DNA of 64,000 nucleotides from Blastobasis lacticolella (GCA_905147135.1 LR990051.1:3868463-3932462); one strand, 5' to 3'; shown: positions 43,576 through 55,750, numbered from the stretch's first letter. Translations and numbers: made by a program. The notes: generated by a model from the sequence alone, not told the origin.

Positions 43576-45230
43576 GAGCCTTTGTTATCGGTCTCACAAA
43601 CAGGCTGCTACTACTTTTCACTAACTTTTGTGTGCGCACATTATCCCTGTGGGATGTTTCATTCGATGAAATTGGAAAAGTTACCGGCTATAGGTACTCC
43701 CAAGGCAGAGTTTAGCCTAGGTCTCTTGCGAGTTCAGCGTAACCTGCCGGCCGACCGCGCTGGTATACATCAGTGTACTCTGCCTCCTTTCATTAGTCCG
43801 GAGGGTGAAAAAAAAATGTCAATCTTAGACTTAACTCGGTCTTCCAAGTTGCACCCCTCACATCCCCTTACCGCAAACTTCACTACCACCACGTCATTTC
43901 ACGTCATTCGCCGCCAGTAGGCGAGTGCCAATTAAAATCCGCGCAATTGTCAGCGGCAGACGGCTGCAGTCGTTTTATATGCGAGCGGAGTACATTAATC
44001 AGGGGCGCTGTCGGCCGCGGACGCGCGACGACGGCTCGCGGCTGTCAGCAGGGACGGTTTCAGGGGCTGACAGGCAGACGGATGGATTGACTGGTTGACT
44101 ACAATACTGACTGACTGGTCGCAAACTTACTTGTACGTAGGTAGGTAGGTACATATCTGTAATAGATAGATAGATAAACACTCCATTGCTCATAAAACAA
44201 CAAGAAACACGATGTGCAAAGGCGGCTTTATCGCTATACTTACCTATTTATACTTTCCCGGTACTGTCTCCAGGGAATAAGTCACATCGAAGAAGCAAAG
44301 CAGTGGCCGGCAGTGTATAGCTCTGTAAAAGAGGCTGCCAGGGGCGTCGTGCGGCGCCGGCAGCCGCCAGTGGCTTTGAGAGTCCGATCTTTATCTCTGG
44401 CCAACAGTCTAAGACTTAGACACACACAGCACACACACGAATGTGCTTAGACTATAAGTACCTATATTCGTGTGTGTGCGGCGCTGTGTGGCGCCTTGGG
44501 CGGCCGCGTGACCTGCCGAGTGTTTCAAACTAGAGATTAAGCTTAACATGGTCAACAGCGAAACTTCCGGCTTCCGGGATTGAGCCTAAACGAAGTCTTA
44601 TGATCTGCATTGCAGCAGTGAGATAGAAAGTATTAGTATGTATCTTGTGTGACAGAGCACGTCAATTTTGTCTTCGTCTTATTTGTTTTATTAACCTAAT
44701 AACCGCCCAAATACCGCTCTGTCTCGCTGCCCAATTTACCGCAAACTGTCAAACTTTTTGCCCCGCTCCTCTCCCCCGCCGACCTCGCCAACACAAACAC
44801 GTGTCCGGCAAATTGGCAGCGATTGCCGGAACGTTTTCGAGTGATTACTTCCTTTCCGTAGCGTTTAGTTTTTGGCCCCGTTTGAAATGGCCCCGCGTGA
44901 TTGGGGACACCTGTTTTTGGGGTTTTATGTTTTGATGGTGTGAGAGTTGGCGTTGAGTTTTAGTGGGTATAAGTATAGGGTTAAATAATGACATATAATC
45001 GTTCCAATGCAGACATAGGCCTCCTATATTACAGAATTGGGTCTTTTAACCTAACCCGTTACATAAGTATAAAATTCGTGTTTCTCCTAATATTATAAGA
45101 TACACAAGTTTGTTCACGACATCTTCTGTCAACGTCAAATCACTTGGTATGAATATAATTCTTCTGATGTACCTAAAATGTTCCTACCACAGATTTCGGT
45201 ACCTATTTTTGGGTTGCCGTTGTGTTACGC
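43575..45230. other. Intergenic DNA with GC-richer patches
   Basis: 43915-44060 and 44740-44920 are CpG-rich with CCAATTAAAATCCGCGC and CGTGATTGGGG words, candidate regulatory patches. GTAGG and GATA microsatellites at 44138-44175. An inverted repeat, GCACACACACGAAT (44429-44442) against ATTCGTGTGTGTGC (44466-44479). Open frames here have no domain content. Confidence 0.35.
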
Positions 45231-45239
45231 TGGATAAAT

Positions 45240-45575
45240 AGTTTTGGAAAAACGACCAAGAAGTCGCATCCTATTGCACCATGACAATGCTTTGGCGCAC
45301 ACCGCAAAGAAAACGAAGTCATTTTTGTTTTCTGAAAAGTTAGAGCTAGTAATCCAGTTAGAATAGTCCAGGCCTGGCACCATGCGGTTTCTTAATTTTC
45401 CAAAAAATCTAAGAGTTTGATGAGACGTTTGACATTTACGGGGCCGGGCTTTCAACCAGCACATAAAAACATGCCCTCAGACCAATGGTCCTCATGTTTT
45501 CAAAAATGGTTTGACCGAATCAAAAAGTGTTTAAAAAACTTAAAAATACTTCGAAAAGCAGTAAATTTATAACGT
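45240..45575 (+). mobile_element. mariner transposase C-terminal relic
   Basis: Across at least two frames the plus strand encodes ILLHHDNALAHTAKKTKSFL (the HHDN.xxHT box holding the second catalytic Asp of mariner enzymes), then SRPGTMRFLNFPKNLR, and SCFQKWFDRIKKCLKNL at the end, all in mariner order. In-frame stops and frameshifts show it is dead. No terminal inverted repeats were found by eye. Confidence 0.82.
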
Positions 45576-45579
45576 AAAT

Positions 45580-46040
45580 ATATTACTTTAGGTACATGTA
45601 AATTGTTTTATTAATAAGTAACGCAAAACTTTCAGTGTACCACACGTAGGTAAAAGAAAGAGAAACACAAACTGGCTCTAACGATGCAATACTTCCCACG
45701 GGTCGTAGAAAATAATGTAAGGTATATTGCCACCCCATTGACACTATCTCGACACGCGGCGCCGCCGTCAATGTTTAGTGTCGCCCGCGCTGCCGTCGAC
45801 AAGACTGTTTACCCTTTTCCGCAATTTGTTACTTCATATTTCGCTTGAAGTTCTCCAAGAGGCAAAGAGCTTAACATAGTGAGCACTGTTATTGTACAGT
45901 GATATTAGTACAGTTAGTGGACTGAATTTACTCTGAATTGGTGTGATCGTGTTGTTGACTCTCCGTTTTATTAAACTCGCTTCTTTTTTCGGGTTCCAGA
46001 GGTTTGATTAAAACGCTTTTTACATCTCCTGTTCAACAAT
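45580..46040. other. Non-coding, nothing recognised
   Basis: AT-rich apart from a short GCGGCGCCGCCG word at about 45755. No gene. Confidence 0.4.
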
Positions 46041-46044
46041 GTCC

Positions 46045-46160
46045 TATTCATAATCATCATCATCACCGCCCATAGCAGTCCACTGCAGGACTTATTGCCT
46101 CTCCCACGAGAGGGGAGGTCATTGTCGTAATCTCTCAGCTTGGCAGGCGGTTTGGAGATC
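46045..46160 (-). mobile_element. RTE-like LINE 3' tail
   Basis: ATCATCATCATCACCGCC then GCAGTCCACTGCAGGACTTA and TCTCTCAGCTTGGCAGG form the reversed 3' end with a (TGA)n-type tail. Confidence 0.6.
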
Positions 46161-47095
46161 GTAGTGTTATAAATATAACAATGGAAAACGCTGCTGCCCA
46201 TTTTCCAGCATACTGAGACTCTAGATCTTTTGCCTCTAAAATATTAGCCCCCTTGTACGACACCCACGAGTGTACTCTAGACACCACACGGCTAATGTCC
46301 TATGTGTTACATGAAATAGTAAAGCATGGCCGTGTTACCCGCAGAGAGTTAATATTATATGAAACTCCCAAGGGAGTAAAGTGATTTAAATTTGGAAAGT
46401 TATAATTCGCATGAAAGCTCAACATACGGGCTGCATAAAGATACTTTATACGAAAATCGCACCATTTATCTTTCTAAAAGGCGCGATTGCAAAAACTATG
46501 ACTAAAGACTAGGCAGTATGATTGCAGGACCGTAGACTGCTCATATTGAGCAAATGGAAAGTGTAAAATAAAAATTTTGTTTCGTGTTATTTTTAATTTT
46601 CAGTTCCAGTGAAGCGATACTGATTTAACTCAGAAGTTTGCAAAATCAAACGTTGTAATTGCTTTTTTTTGCGATGAAACCAAATAAACTGCAAACATTC
46701 TGCAAAGAGCGATTGCAAAACTTTTTTCTGTGGGTACGTCCGCTTCATAGTGAGACGTCACGTTGCCTTCCCAAAGGGTTTCGACCTTTATGGTTTTAAC
46801 ACAGCATAAAACGTGTCAAAACCGATGACGCACGTCCGCACGTTTTATCATACCTTTGTGGAATTTAGTACTTATTTAGTGTCGAAAGTTAAATGAGCCG
46901 TTTTCAAGAATAGCTTCCTAATAATTTATATAGATGGCGCGGTATAATTTTCAAACCGTTGTTATCATATGTAATCACTTGACTATATGAGCTATTGTTG
47001 TTGTTTTATGGCAAACCATTTGTGTGACTGTCATCATCATTGCCTCAGAATAAACGGCGTTAAAATACTAGTTATTTGCTAAAGTGCTACCATAA
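46160..47095. other. Non-coding, nothing recognised
   Basis: AT-rich. A TATATAGATGGCGCGGTATA word at 46930 is reminiscent of DNA transposon ends but stands alone. Confidence 0.35.
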
Positions 47096-47099
47096 GTAC

Positions 47100-47530
47100 T
47101 AATCTGAAGTTAAGCCCGTGGTTGAGTCCCGAGGAACACTCTCATGTATTTTTTTTTTTGCGCCTAACGCAAAGGAAATGTGCACCCTCCGGTACAGCGG
47201 TTGGGAGGGAGGAAGTGAACTCTCATGAGTACCAGCCGGCCGGCCGGACTGGTTATGCACGACTCGCCAAAAAAGAGACCTAGGCGCATACGTGCTAAAC
47301 ACCCCCTGGGAGCACCTGTAGCCATAAGGGCCTTTCAGGTTTCATCGGATGCTACACCCCGTAGGGACGGGGTGCGCTCAACGTCACTCCTTACGGAGCA
47401 TACGCTGGAGAATTTATAGCGAGTCCCCAGAAAGGGGATGCGCTGCTGTGGGTTGGGATTGGGGGCAAACCGTATATTATTGCAAAGGCTCGAAAAGTGA
47501 GGGATTGACCGACGCCGAGACATATATACC
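47100..47530. repeat. Probable transposon fragment, GC-richer
   Basis: Starts near a T-run with GCGCCTAACGCAAAGGAAAT then GTGCACCCTCCGG and contains the perfect hairpin CACCCCGT-AGGG-ACGGGGTG (about 47354-47373). Frames are open on both strands, without domains. It looks like a retroelement UTR; the family is unknown. Confidence 0.4.
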
Positions 47531-48950
47531 TACTATTTTTCTCAAATAATAATACAAGATTCTTTTCTTTTTATTAGATATTAGAGTTTTCTAACTAGTG
47601 TTCTAGGACTAATAGTTTCCGAGTTACTTATTACGTTTTTAATAAATTTATTCAATGGAGGTAAATCGATTTGTTTCGTTATCAAAAGTTTACCAGCTAT
47701 TGTAAAGCACACTGAAAATTGTGCGTGATGCATAACCATTTTTTAAATAAATACATTCGATAAAAAAGTTTTTGTACCCCTGGATAGTCTCTTTGACATT
47801 GGCAGTTGTGTGTTTACATTTTTGATCTTTAATTCCATCTCCAACCTTAGAGTTGTGTGTATCTGTGTTGTCCTAACTTCTTAGTGAATTTTATGTAATT
47901 ATTTAAAGCCAGTTTAGTAGGAATAGTTAACCTTCTATAATACAAATTGATCCAGCAATTTGGAAGATATTTGAATCTAAGTCGATATACAGACTTTGTC
48001 GAGGTTTTCCAACATCTAGGTTTTAATTCTCCACAACCGAGCGCAGCTTTCAAACCACAACTACACAAGGCGCCAGTCCAAACCACCACACCACCAAAAC
48101 AAAACGTCGACAACCGCTAACCCCTTCGCTGATGACGGACGCGAAAAAACGTTTTAAAACAAGGCGATTTTACGAGCGAAGCGCGCCGTTTAGCCCGCGT
48201 CCAAATTCGCGGCGGTCATAACCGTTTCCCTTCTGAGCGTATAAAAATTTAGTATTGCGCGGGCGCTTTGGGCCCAAGAGTTATTGTATTATGCCCAGTG
48301 TGCGCTTTTTTTGTGCCAGTCCCTACCTACGGTACGTGCGGCGATGAAAATTTGTGAGCCGCGAAATGGAAAATTATTTGCGAGGGCCGGTTTTGGCGGT
48401 CTGTCAGGTTGGCTGGGCCGGGTGGCGGGTGAAGGGTTGTTCCTAATTCAATTGTTTCTACTCTTATTACAATACTAGACGAAGTACCTACATAAATATG
48501 GGAACAAGTGTTACAGATATGGATGTCTTACGAGAAAAGAAAGTTCGAGTTTAAAAGAGTATTTACAAATCCAAGATGTTACATTTTATTATTTTAGTAT
48601 CAATTATGTAATTGAGTTTTATTTGATGTTATTGTGCTCAACTTAGTGCTCAATATGACTGTACAGCTCCCCAGCGGCACTATCTAGGTACTCATGTGGC
48701 TGCGGTGCTGTATGTATGTTTGTAAGATGTCCGTCAAAACTTGCAATCTATTTATCGACCATTTGTTGGTATCCGATTGAGCTGTTTAGTATACCCATGT
48801 AAGTTGCTGGTCTGATGATGAAGTTGGAAGGTGGTCATTAAGACAACCCCATCTTGTTTGGGCTCTTTGGAATAGTCTTGATGAGTAGGTTGGTTGATAG
48901 GGAAACAATATTTTTTATTCGAAATACATATTGTTACATGAAACAGTGCA
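47530..48950. other. Intergenic DNA with a CpG-rich patch
   Basis: 48120-48300 is CpG-rich (GACGGACGCGAAAAAACG, GCGAAGCGCGCCGTTTAG, TATAAAAATTTAGT) and ends in a TATA-like word. It could be a promoter or enhancer of an unseen transcript. No exon was recognised. Confidence 0.35.
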
Positions 48951-48954
48951 TGAA

Positions 48955-49110
48955 TCTATACTTAATAATAATATTATAAAGAGCAAATGTTTGATTTTTT
49001 GTTTGTTTGTTTGTATTGAATAGGCTTCGAAACTACTAGACCGATTTCAAAAATTCTTTCACCGTTGGAAAGCTACACTATCCGCGGGTGACATAGGCTA
49101 TTATATTTTC
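48955..49110 (+). mobile_element. Lep1-type Helitron 5' part
   Basis: ATAATATTATAAAGAGCAAA, a GTTTGTTTGTTT run, ACTACTAGACCGATTTCAAA and CCGCGGGTGACATAGGCTAT occur in the order usual for lepidopteran non-autonomous Helitrons. The 3' end is not found nearby. Confidence 0.6.
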
Positions 49111-49615
49111 TAAAAAATTACGGATCATTAATAAAACTCCAATAATGTAACCCAAGGTGTCACAACCACAACCACAGTGTCGCGACAGTATATGTCTAAC
49201 TATTATAGTTATGTCACAATAAGTGTTCTTTTATTTTCAAAATTTAATTGAAATGCCGCCGCTAAAAAACGCTCTTTATTTGTACCTTGGTATTAATCCT
49301 TATCAATACTTCATATTCACGACTGCTTCAATACCTTTATATAACTTTTTGAATTATTCAATTCAGACATTCCATTCGAAAGATATCACGAGTTCAAAAA
49401 TGTGAATACTAGAAAAAACTCGCGTGTTCGCCGCTCAGTCCGCTCGGCTATCTAGGCAGCACGGGGTACGTACGGGAGGGGAGTCAATGTCAAGAAATAC
49501 GGCCGTCAGGAGCCGGGTCGCCCCCTTCCCTCTAAAATGGTTGAGGAGACGGTTGGAACTTTTGTGATCGTAATATGGTGTCCTGTTTGTAACGGGACAC
49601 TACTCAGTACATACT
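49110..49615. other. Non-coding, nothing recognised
   Basis: AT-rich to 49400, then a GC-richer stretch (49430-49520) without features. Confidence 0.4.
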
Positions 49616-49619
49616 TAAG

Positions 49620-49833
49620 TATAATATAATTACTTCATATTATAAAACGAAGTCCCACGCAGTGTCTTACTGTCAGTCTGTACGCGATAAACTCAAGAAC
49701 TACTGAACGGATTTTCATGCGGTATTCACACACAGACTACATAGTGCGGTTTTAGACAACGTGATTCATGACGAAGGTCTTTTAATAATTTGTTAAGGTT
49801 TACTACCCGTGCGAAGCCGGGGCGGGCCGCTAG
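49620..49833 (+). mobile_element. Lep1-type Helitron, near complete
   Basis: From TATTATAAAACGAAGTCC through ACTGAACGGATTTTCATGCG to the end CCCGTGCGAAGCCGGGGCGG followed by GCCGCTAG. The CTAG terminus with a GC-rich subterminal hairpin and lack of inverted terminal repeats fit a non-autonomous Helitron of about 214 bp. Confidence 0.75.
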
Positions 49834-49839
49834 TCTTAG

Positions 49840-51600
49840 TATAGTATAGCTTCAGTTGCAACTTTCCTTTAGGTCGGGTGTCTGCTAGTTTGTCACTGAG
49901 TTAAAAAATATATCACTTAAATAAGTTTTTAAAGGTAACCCACATGTCCCGAAAATTCGAATCAAAAGTTTAATTAAATTAATCCCACCCTCATCTAAGC
50001 AAAGCACATCATTATTCACGCTAATTAAGATTACAGGGCAAAATCGGCGAAATCCAAAACAGCTTTGCATATTTCAACCCTAAAGTGTTGCAATATATCA
50101 GCCAAAATTTACCTGGCTACCATTAACCCATAACCGCTCGTCCGCGTATCTCGATGATACGCTATTAATACCGGCCGATACCCGGGCGGGGTATACCCGG
50201 GTATAGGGTATACTCGCGCATAACCCGCCGCCCGCTTACGGCCGCATTAATACGCCACTTACCGCTTTATGATACGGCCCGACTTGGCCCGGTAATTGTT
50301 TAGGGTTGAACAGGGACTAGTAAGGCAGCAGAGGCCGCTGTCAGTAAGCATTATTGTTGGTTGGTGTATCTGGCGAATTTACCTGTCGAAACAGTGGATT
50401 TATTAACTAAATATTTACCTGCCCTTATCCCATTCATTTATAGTCGGCACAGCCTGTTTTCTTTCTCCATTCATCTCTATCCGCTGTCATATCTCACTGC
50501 TTTCAGTAGAGAGTAGGATGGATTGTATGATAAGGAAAAGCCCATTCATCTTTTATTTAGTCTTCTCCTTCCTGAGTGGATGGATATCCACATTTATATT
50601 CAATACCCTTTTGATGCCATGATTTTCTTCTCTCCTCATAATATGGCCGAACCATGACAAGCGGCTACTTTGAATCTTGTCACCAATTGGGAAATTAATT
50701 ATGTGCATAATATGTGCGTGCCCATAACTATCTCTTCAACCAGGTCACATTTAACAGTTTACGGCGTTGTCCTAATTAGTAAAAAATTGCTCGTTACACG
50801 GCCATGGTCTCGCGACAGTTGCCAATTAGAACAGCGCCTACAATCTTATACAGATTAATAAAACTACATTTATATCGCTGAATTCTAAAGACTAGCATAA
50901 CACAAAGCTCGTGAAGTGGCATATATAAAATTTTGTATTTTTATTAATAAAAAAAGTAAAAAATTTCACAACTAGTATTTAAACCGGTCCTGATGTGCTA
51001 TGGTTTGATCCTCATGTGGTATATCCTACCTATCTATAATCTTGATATATTTGCTACCTAAGCGTCGCCCGCGTGCCGCTCACGGGCTGTAAACTATACC
51101 TACAAAATTAAAGAAAACGTGAAATAATAAAAAAGACATATTTAATTTTGATCAATATCATGTCTTCAGTGACACTCGCAAGATTAAAACAAATCGATAG
51201 ACGTAAGGACGTTTATTCTGTAGAGTGCCACAAGGGAACAAATACACATACATTCATGACAAACACATTATCCTCTTTTGCGTTGCTCAGTCGGGTACGG
51301 GACGTCTGCGGACTACGCAGTCTTGGTGGTAGGTTTATGTTATGGCCGTAATAAGTCGGGTCGGTTTAATAATGCCGATTATGGAGTGGCCTGGGTGCCG
51401 ATATTAATTTGGTCCGATATCGAGGTTTTACATTGTCTATTTTTGTTGCTGCGTCGACGAGTCAATTCAGTTAACCTGTTTACAAAGTAAGCAATGGTAA
51501 TGCCTCAAGCGCAGATAGAGGAAAAGGTATCTAAATTGATATTAAATATAAATTCATATTACAATGAATGAATGAGACTGATGGCAAATATTTCGGATAT
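49840..51600. other. Intergenic DNA with a palindromic GC cluster
   Basis: 50160-50290 packs CCGGCC, CCCGGG, TATACCCGGGTATA (palindrome 50192-50205) and GCCGCCCGC. Otherwise AT-rich with no exon. Two short frames at 51148-51490 have no domain. Confidence 0.4.
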
Positions 51601-51604
51601 AGAG

Positions 51605-51860
51605 CATAGATGGAATCTACTCACAGCTGAAGTCACAATCTATATTCTGTTACCTTTTTTAATGGTGCATATAACGTGTCCAAGAGGGACGGCTATTAAT
51701 TGTCAAATACCCTCCATAACCACTGCTATTGTATAAATTTGGTGGTCTTGGTCACCTGGTGTTCTAGCTTTTTGTATGTCATTGAATTCTTTCTATGAAG
51801 TTTTGATAGAGTAACATTGTACATTCTCTCTAGGTCGAGGCTTCATCTATGCTCTATGTC
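51605..51860 (+). repeat. Family D repeat, copy 2
   Basis: Counterpart of 35270-35540: AGTCACAATCTATATTCTGT, TCCAAGAGGGACGGCT, ATAACCACTGCTATTGTA, GGTCGAGGCTTCAT. Confidence 0.65.
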
Positions 51861-52163
51861 CAAAATCTTTGAGGGTAGACGGATCACGTATTAGTCTCCG
51901 TAGACCTGAAAAAGGGCAACAGCATTTTCTGTGAATATTCAACACTGCGAGATCATTCAATGATTATCCACACAAGTCGGACTTGTACTTGATCGTTTTT
52001 TTATATGTTAGTGTCAAAACAACTGCGCAAATCAAATTGGTAACAATCAAAGAGATTGGAATCGATATTGAAATAAAGATTGGTATCGATATTGTTACGC
52101 GGTAACTTTCTTATTTTCCCCTTTTTATTGTCCCAATAAACACCTGGTAGAATTCTGGTAGAA

Positions 52164-52216
52164 TTGTAATTACTGGAACCCATGGACCAGGAAACCATGG
52201 GTTCCAGTAATTACAA
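52164..52216. repeat. 22-bp-arm perfect inverted repeat
   Basis: Arm TTGTAATTACTGGAACCCAT plus GG (52164-52185) is the exact complement of 52195-52216, with a 9-nt loop. It is preceded by a duplicated TCTGGTAGAAT word. It would form a very stable cruciform or RNA hairpin. Confidence 0.85.
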
Positions 52217-52384
52217 TTACAATTTCATTCTCGCTGCCGTATAAGAGAACAGGTCTAATAATGGTCTTGTAAACCTGTCCCTTCAGGCATCTTACTCAAT
52301 GGGAAGCGACAATGCGGCCGAAGGTGGAGCCTTGAAGGAGTCAGAGTTGTTGAAAGGACTTCACTGTAAATAAATATAACTCTG

Positions 52385-52450
52385 TGATCTATACATAGTA
52401 TAAAACAAAGTCCGGCCATCCCTCGCTATCGTCCCTATGTATATATGTAC
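52385..52450 (+). mobile_element. Lep1-type Helitron 5' end fragment
   Basis: ATACATAGTATAAAACAAAG then TCCCTCGCTATCGTCCCTAT, the familiar start of lepidopteran Lep1 elements. Truncated after about 65 bp and followed by an interspersed repeat piece (ACCACCAGGTGAGTGG). Confidence 0.6.
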
Positions 52451-52479
52451 GCTTACCACCAGGTGAGTGGTGATCTAAT

Positions 52480-54170
52480 GACGTTAGACGATAGCTCGGG
52501 TGGTGGTAACTTTGACACGTCCAAGGAATTAAGCGCGCCTCTAGCTCCTCTCTCAAATATCAAATGATAGCTAGTGTGGCCACCCATTTAGCGCATCGTT
52601 TAGTGCAGCATTTATTACATGTTAAAGGGGGATTTTCAGCCAGCTACTTTAGAAAATAAAAACTCGAAGAGCACTTTTTATTTTTGTGTGCCTCGCTATA
52701 TGGCGGTGCTGGACGGAATTCTCAAGTAGTGAATTTGGTAACCGAAATTATTCAGAAGTTATTCAAAAATATACTTAGTTTTAGTACCTTCTCTGGGAAG
52801 AAATTTAGTTTTGAGGATCGTGTCTTATCAACGCCATCTATTACAAATCATTGAACTATTTTTTCTTTTAAATCGGCTTTCGAAAAATCTCTCATTACTT
52901 CGTGATTTGGACATTATGTGTTACGTAAGTGAAGCACTAGTATAGGAGAATACTCGTAACGTGATTTTGGTTACCGAGATCCGTAGCAGTCCCCGCCGTG
53001 AACCACGAATTGAAATCCCCCGCCAAAATATAACAACACTAAAGCGGCTCACAGTAAAAGTCAATACATAAGAGCTGAGTGGCCGTAACATTTTATGCGA
53101 GCCGTTACAGGGGGTAAGTGACGCGTAAATTCTTATAACCGGGTATACTTACCCGGGTAAGTATTCAAAATATGAAAGACGCGGGCGTAACGGCCGACTC
53201 TGGGACGTGATACGGGGAAGGAGACGCGAGGCACTTTGTTACTCACTTTCGGCCTCAAAGGGTTTATTGTTATAGGAGTGTTTGTAACGCTCCAATGTGA
53301 TGGTATTGGGAATTATGATAACGATTTAGCGCTTTTCGATGGGCTTCGCACGTGTCGGGTATGGGAAGTAACTTATGGGTTGTACGGAGGCGAGTATGTA
53401 TGGTCGGAGTGTTTTGGGTGCTTGTTCGGTAAGGGTATCTGTGTTTTTAAAAAGAGAACGTTATAAGTTGAAAATGTGTCTGTCTGTGGCGTTGCAGGTA
53501 CCTAACGGACCGATTTTAATGTGTTAATTTTATTTTAACAACTGCTCGACAAGTAAGGGAGGTAATAAGGGAGTAGCTGGAACAAACTTTCAAGGTCCGC
53601 GTAGAATACACACCCTCCCTAAGGTAGAAAGGAAGATTAGTCCGTAAGCAAAACCATAATGATCACCACGATACACAGCAGCCTATATTAAAATAGGTAA
53701 CTAATAGCGTAAAAGATATTGCAACAAATAAAATTGTATCCTTTGGAAATCGTGGCCTCAGTATTACACAAAAAAATTACTTGACCAGCATTACTCCACG
53801 CCAAGAAAGCCATTACAAAACATAATGGGACCCAATAATATTTTTAATCATCGTAAAAACTCGGGATAACCAGTTAAGTTCCTTTTAAAAACCTCCTTGA
53901 CACCGTTAAGACACTAAAACATCAGTGCGGTGTCACACATTAGTGAGAAAATAATAAAAAAGAACGTAATCCCAGAGCCACGCAAATTGCCCCGAGGACG
54001 CCTGTCACTTGTCACCTGTCAGCTTGTCGGCCGCCCGATTTGCATAAAGTGGTAAGTGACAATTAAAAGTGTCCGGAGCGCGGGGGGTTATCAACTTAGA
54101 GGCGGATAGCTGCAGGGTTGGTCTCGCTTTTGTATTTGACGACTTAACTTTGAGGACTAGTAAGCTTGTT
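52480..54170. other. Intergenic DNA with a 20-bp palindrome and a family B piece
   Basis: 53145-53164 is a perfect palindrome, ATACTTACCCGGGTAAGTAT, inside a CpG-richer patch (53090-53230). 53470-53545 holds a short family B fragment (GTCTGTCTGTGGCGTTGCAG). 53990-54100 is GC-richer with an ATTTGCATAA octamer-like word. No exon. Confidence 0.4.
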
Positions 54171-54174
54171 TCAT

Positions 54175-54530
54175 ATGGAGCGTCGGTGGTCTAATGATTA
54201 ACGGGTCCAACTCGAAAGCTGAGGCACCGAGTTCGATCCCCAGTGCCGCTATGTATCTACCAATTACTTTTTCGTAGGTTATGAAGATATTAGTTAAATA
54301 TATAGCCGATGCTCTTATGGTGAGGGTAAATATCGTGAGGAAACCTGCACATTCATGCGACGGAATGTGTAACCATGATCCAATCTGGTCAGTTTTCCCT
54401 GTTAACAGGGTCACTGAGGCCAGATGACTGTATTTTCCTGCCATCTGTCGATGCTGCCATGGTCAAGGCGGACCCCAGGCCCTCCGCCTGAGAGCACAAC
54501 CTGCGATATAGGCCCCAAGACGATGATAAC
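54175..54530 (+). mobile_element. tRNA-derived SINE
   Basis: Same family as 60101-60474. Degraded tRNA head (GCGTCGGTGGTCTAATGATT; B-box GAGTTCGATCC), body with TGTAACCATGATCCAATCTG, CATGGTCAAGGCGGACCCC and end CCCCAAGACGATGATAA. A short flanking duplication, CTTGTTT (54164-54170 and 54531-54537), is possible. Confidence 0.8.
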
Positions 54531-54539
54531 CTTGTTTTA

Positions 54540-55540
54540 AATAGAAAACAAGGCTATCAGACTTTCTATCTTGTTAGAAGTTAATGTTATTTATCACAGA
54601 GCAAAAAAAGTTGTTTAACCAAGGTTTAACTTTCCAATCTTTTTGGGCGGCAGTATCCATTCTGGCAGATTCGTCAGACTAGACAGTCTCTTTCTACGCG
54701 GTCACTATGGTCACTCGATAGTCCATACAATTTATCTAATAATACCAGACAGTAAATTTTATTTATATGTCGCTAATTTTAAGAGTAATTGTCTTGTTTA
54801 CAACTATAAACGGACGGGTGCGCTACAACGCGGACATTTATTTAGATTTATTGTGAGTACACTTGTAATTATAAACTGCCGTCGTAAACTATCCATGTTT
54901 ACGAGTCTAGTTCATCAGTAAATGGAATGTCTATTCATAGAAGGGCTTTCGCATAAATCAGCGTTATTTAGGTCTATCTACTTAGAAACATTATGCGAAG
55001 CGGCGCTGCGCTATTCAAAATACCTATAACAAAATATGGGCTTCTTTATAAACCTACAACGGATACTTTGTATTGTCTGAAATAAACGTTATGTTAATTA
55101 ATAATATTATATATTAATTATTATTATTATCATTCGGATTATTTTTAATTCAACTCAGTAAAATGAGTTATGTCAGTAGGCTTGGTGCCACAAACTTTGA
55201 CCCCGTAACGGCGTCACTGTTGTTGATAATTAGTTCTTACTTGTTAATACTTAGTTCGTATTTGTTGATAGATACTTACTTAGTTTCCGGTTTGATCACC
55301 GGGTTAGATAAGTTAGTGGCACTTTGTGATTTTACGTCAAGTGTGCGTGGGAGGAAAATTAAGCAAAAATATTCGCTATTGGAACGAAAACTTATTCATA
55401 CGGAAGATAGATAAGCTAGCGGGCTAAAGGAATGTGAAACACGTGATCAAACATTACAAAATTGTAATTATTATTAAACGAATTTATTGACTTTACCAGT
55501 TCGAATTGAAATTTTAAGGTAAGGGCAATATCTACTTTTC
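54540..55540. other. Non-coding, nothing recognised
   Basis: AT-rich. TTAATTAATAATATTATATA at 55095-55120 is simple AT sequence. A TTAGTTCGTATTTGTT-type duplication lies at 55235-55270. Confidence 0.4.
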
Positions 55541-55544
55541 AATC

Positions 55545-55750
55545 ATCATTATTATCATCAGCCTATACTGGCCCACTGCTGTATCTCCCCAAATTAGCGG
55601 CAAAACGTCCTCGGCTTGCCGCATCCAGCATCCACCGGAGGGCGTCCAACCCCACGCTTGCCGAGTCGCGGTCTCCACTCATAAACTCGTTTATCCCAGC
55701 GGTTGTCGGTTCAGATATGGCTAACCCATTGCCACTTTGGTATACGAATT
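55545..55750 (-). mobile_element. RTE-like LINE 3' end
   Basis: In reverse complement: AACCCATT..., CCGACAACCGCTGGGATAAA, then GCGACTCGGCAAGCGTGG, GACGCCCTCCGGTGG and a tail ATGATAATAATGATGATT. Collinear with 39200-39310. Confidence 0.7.
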
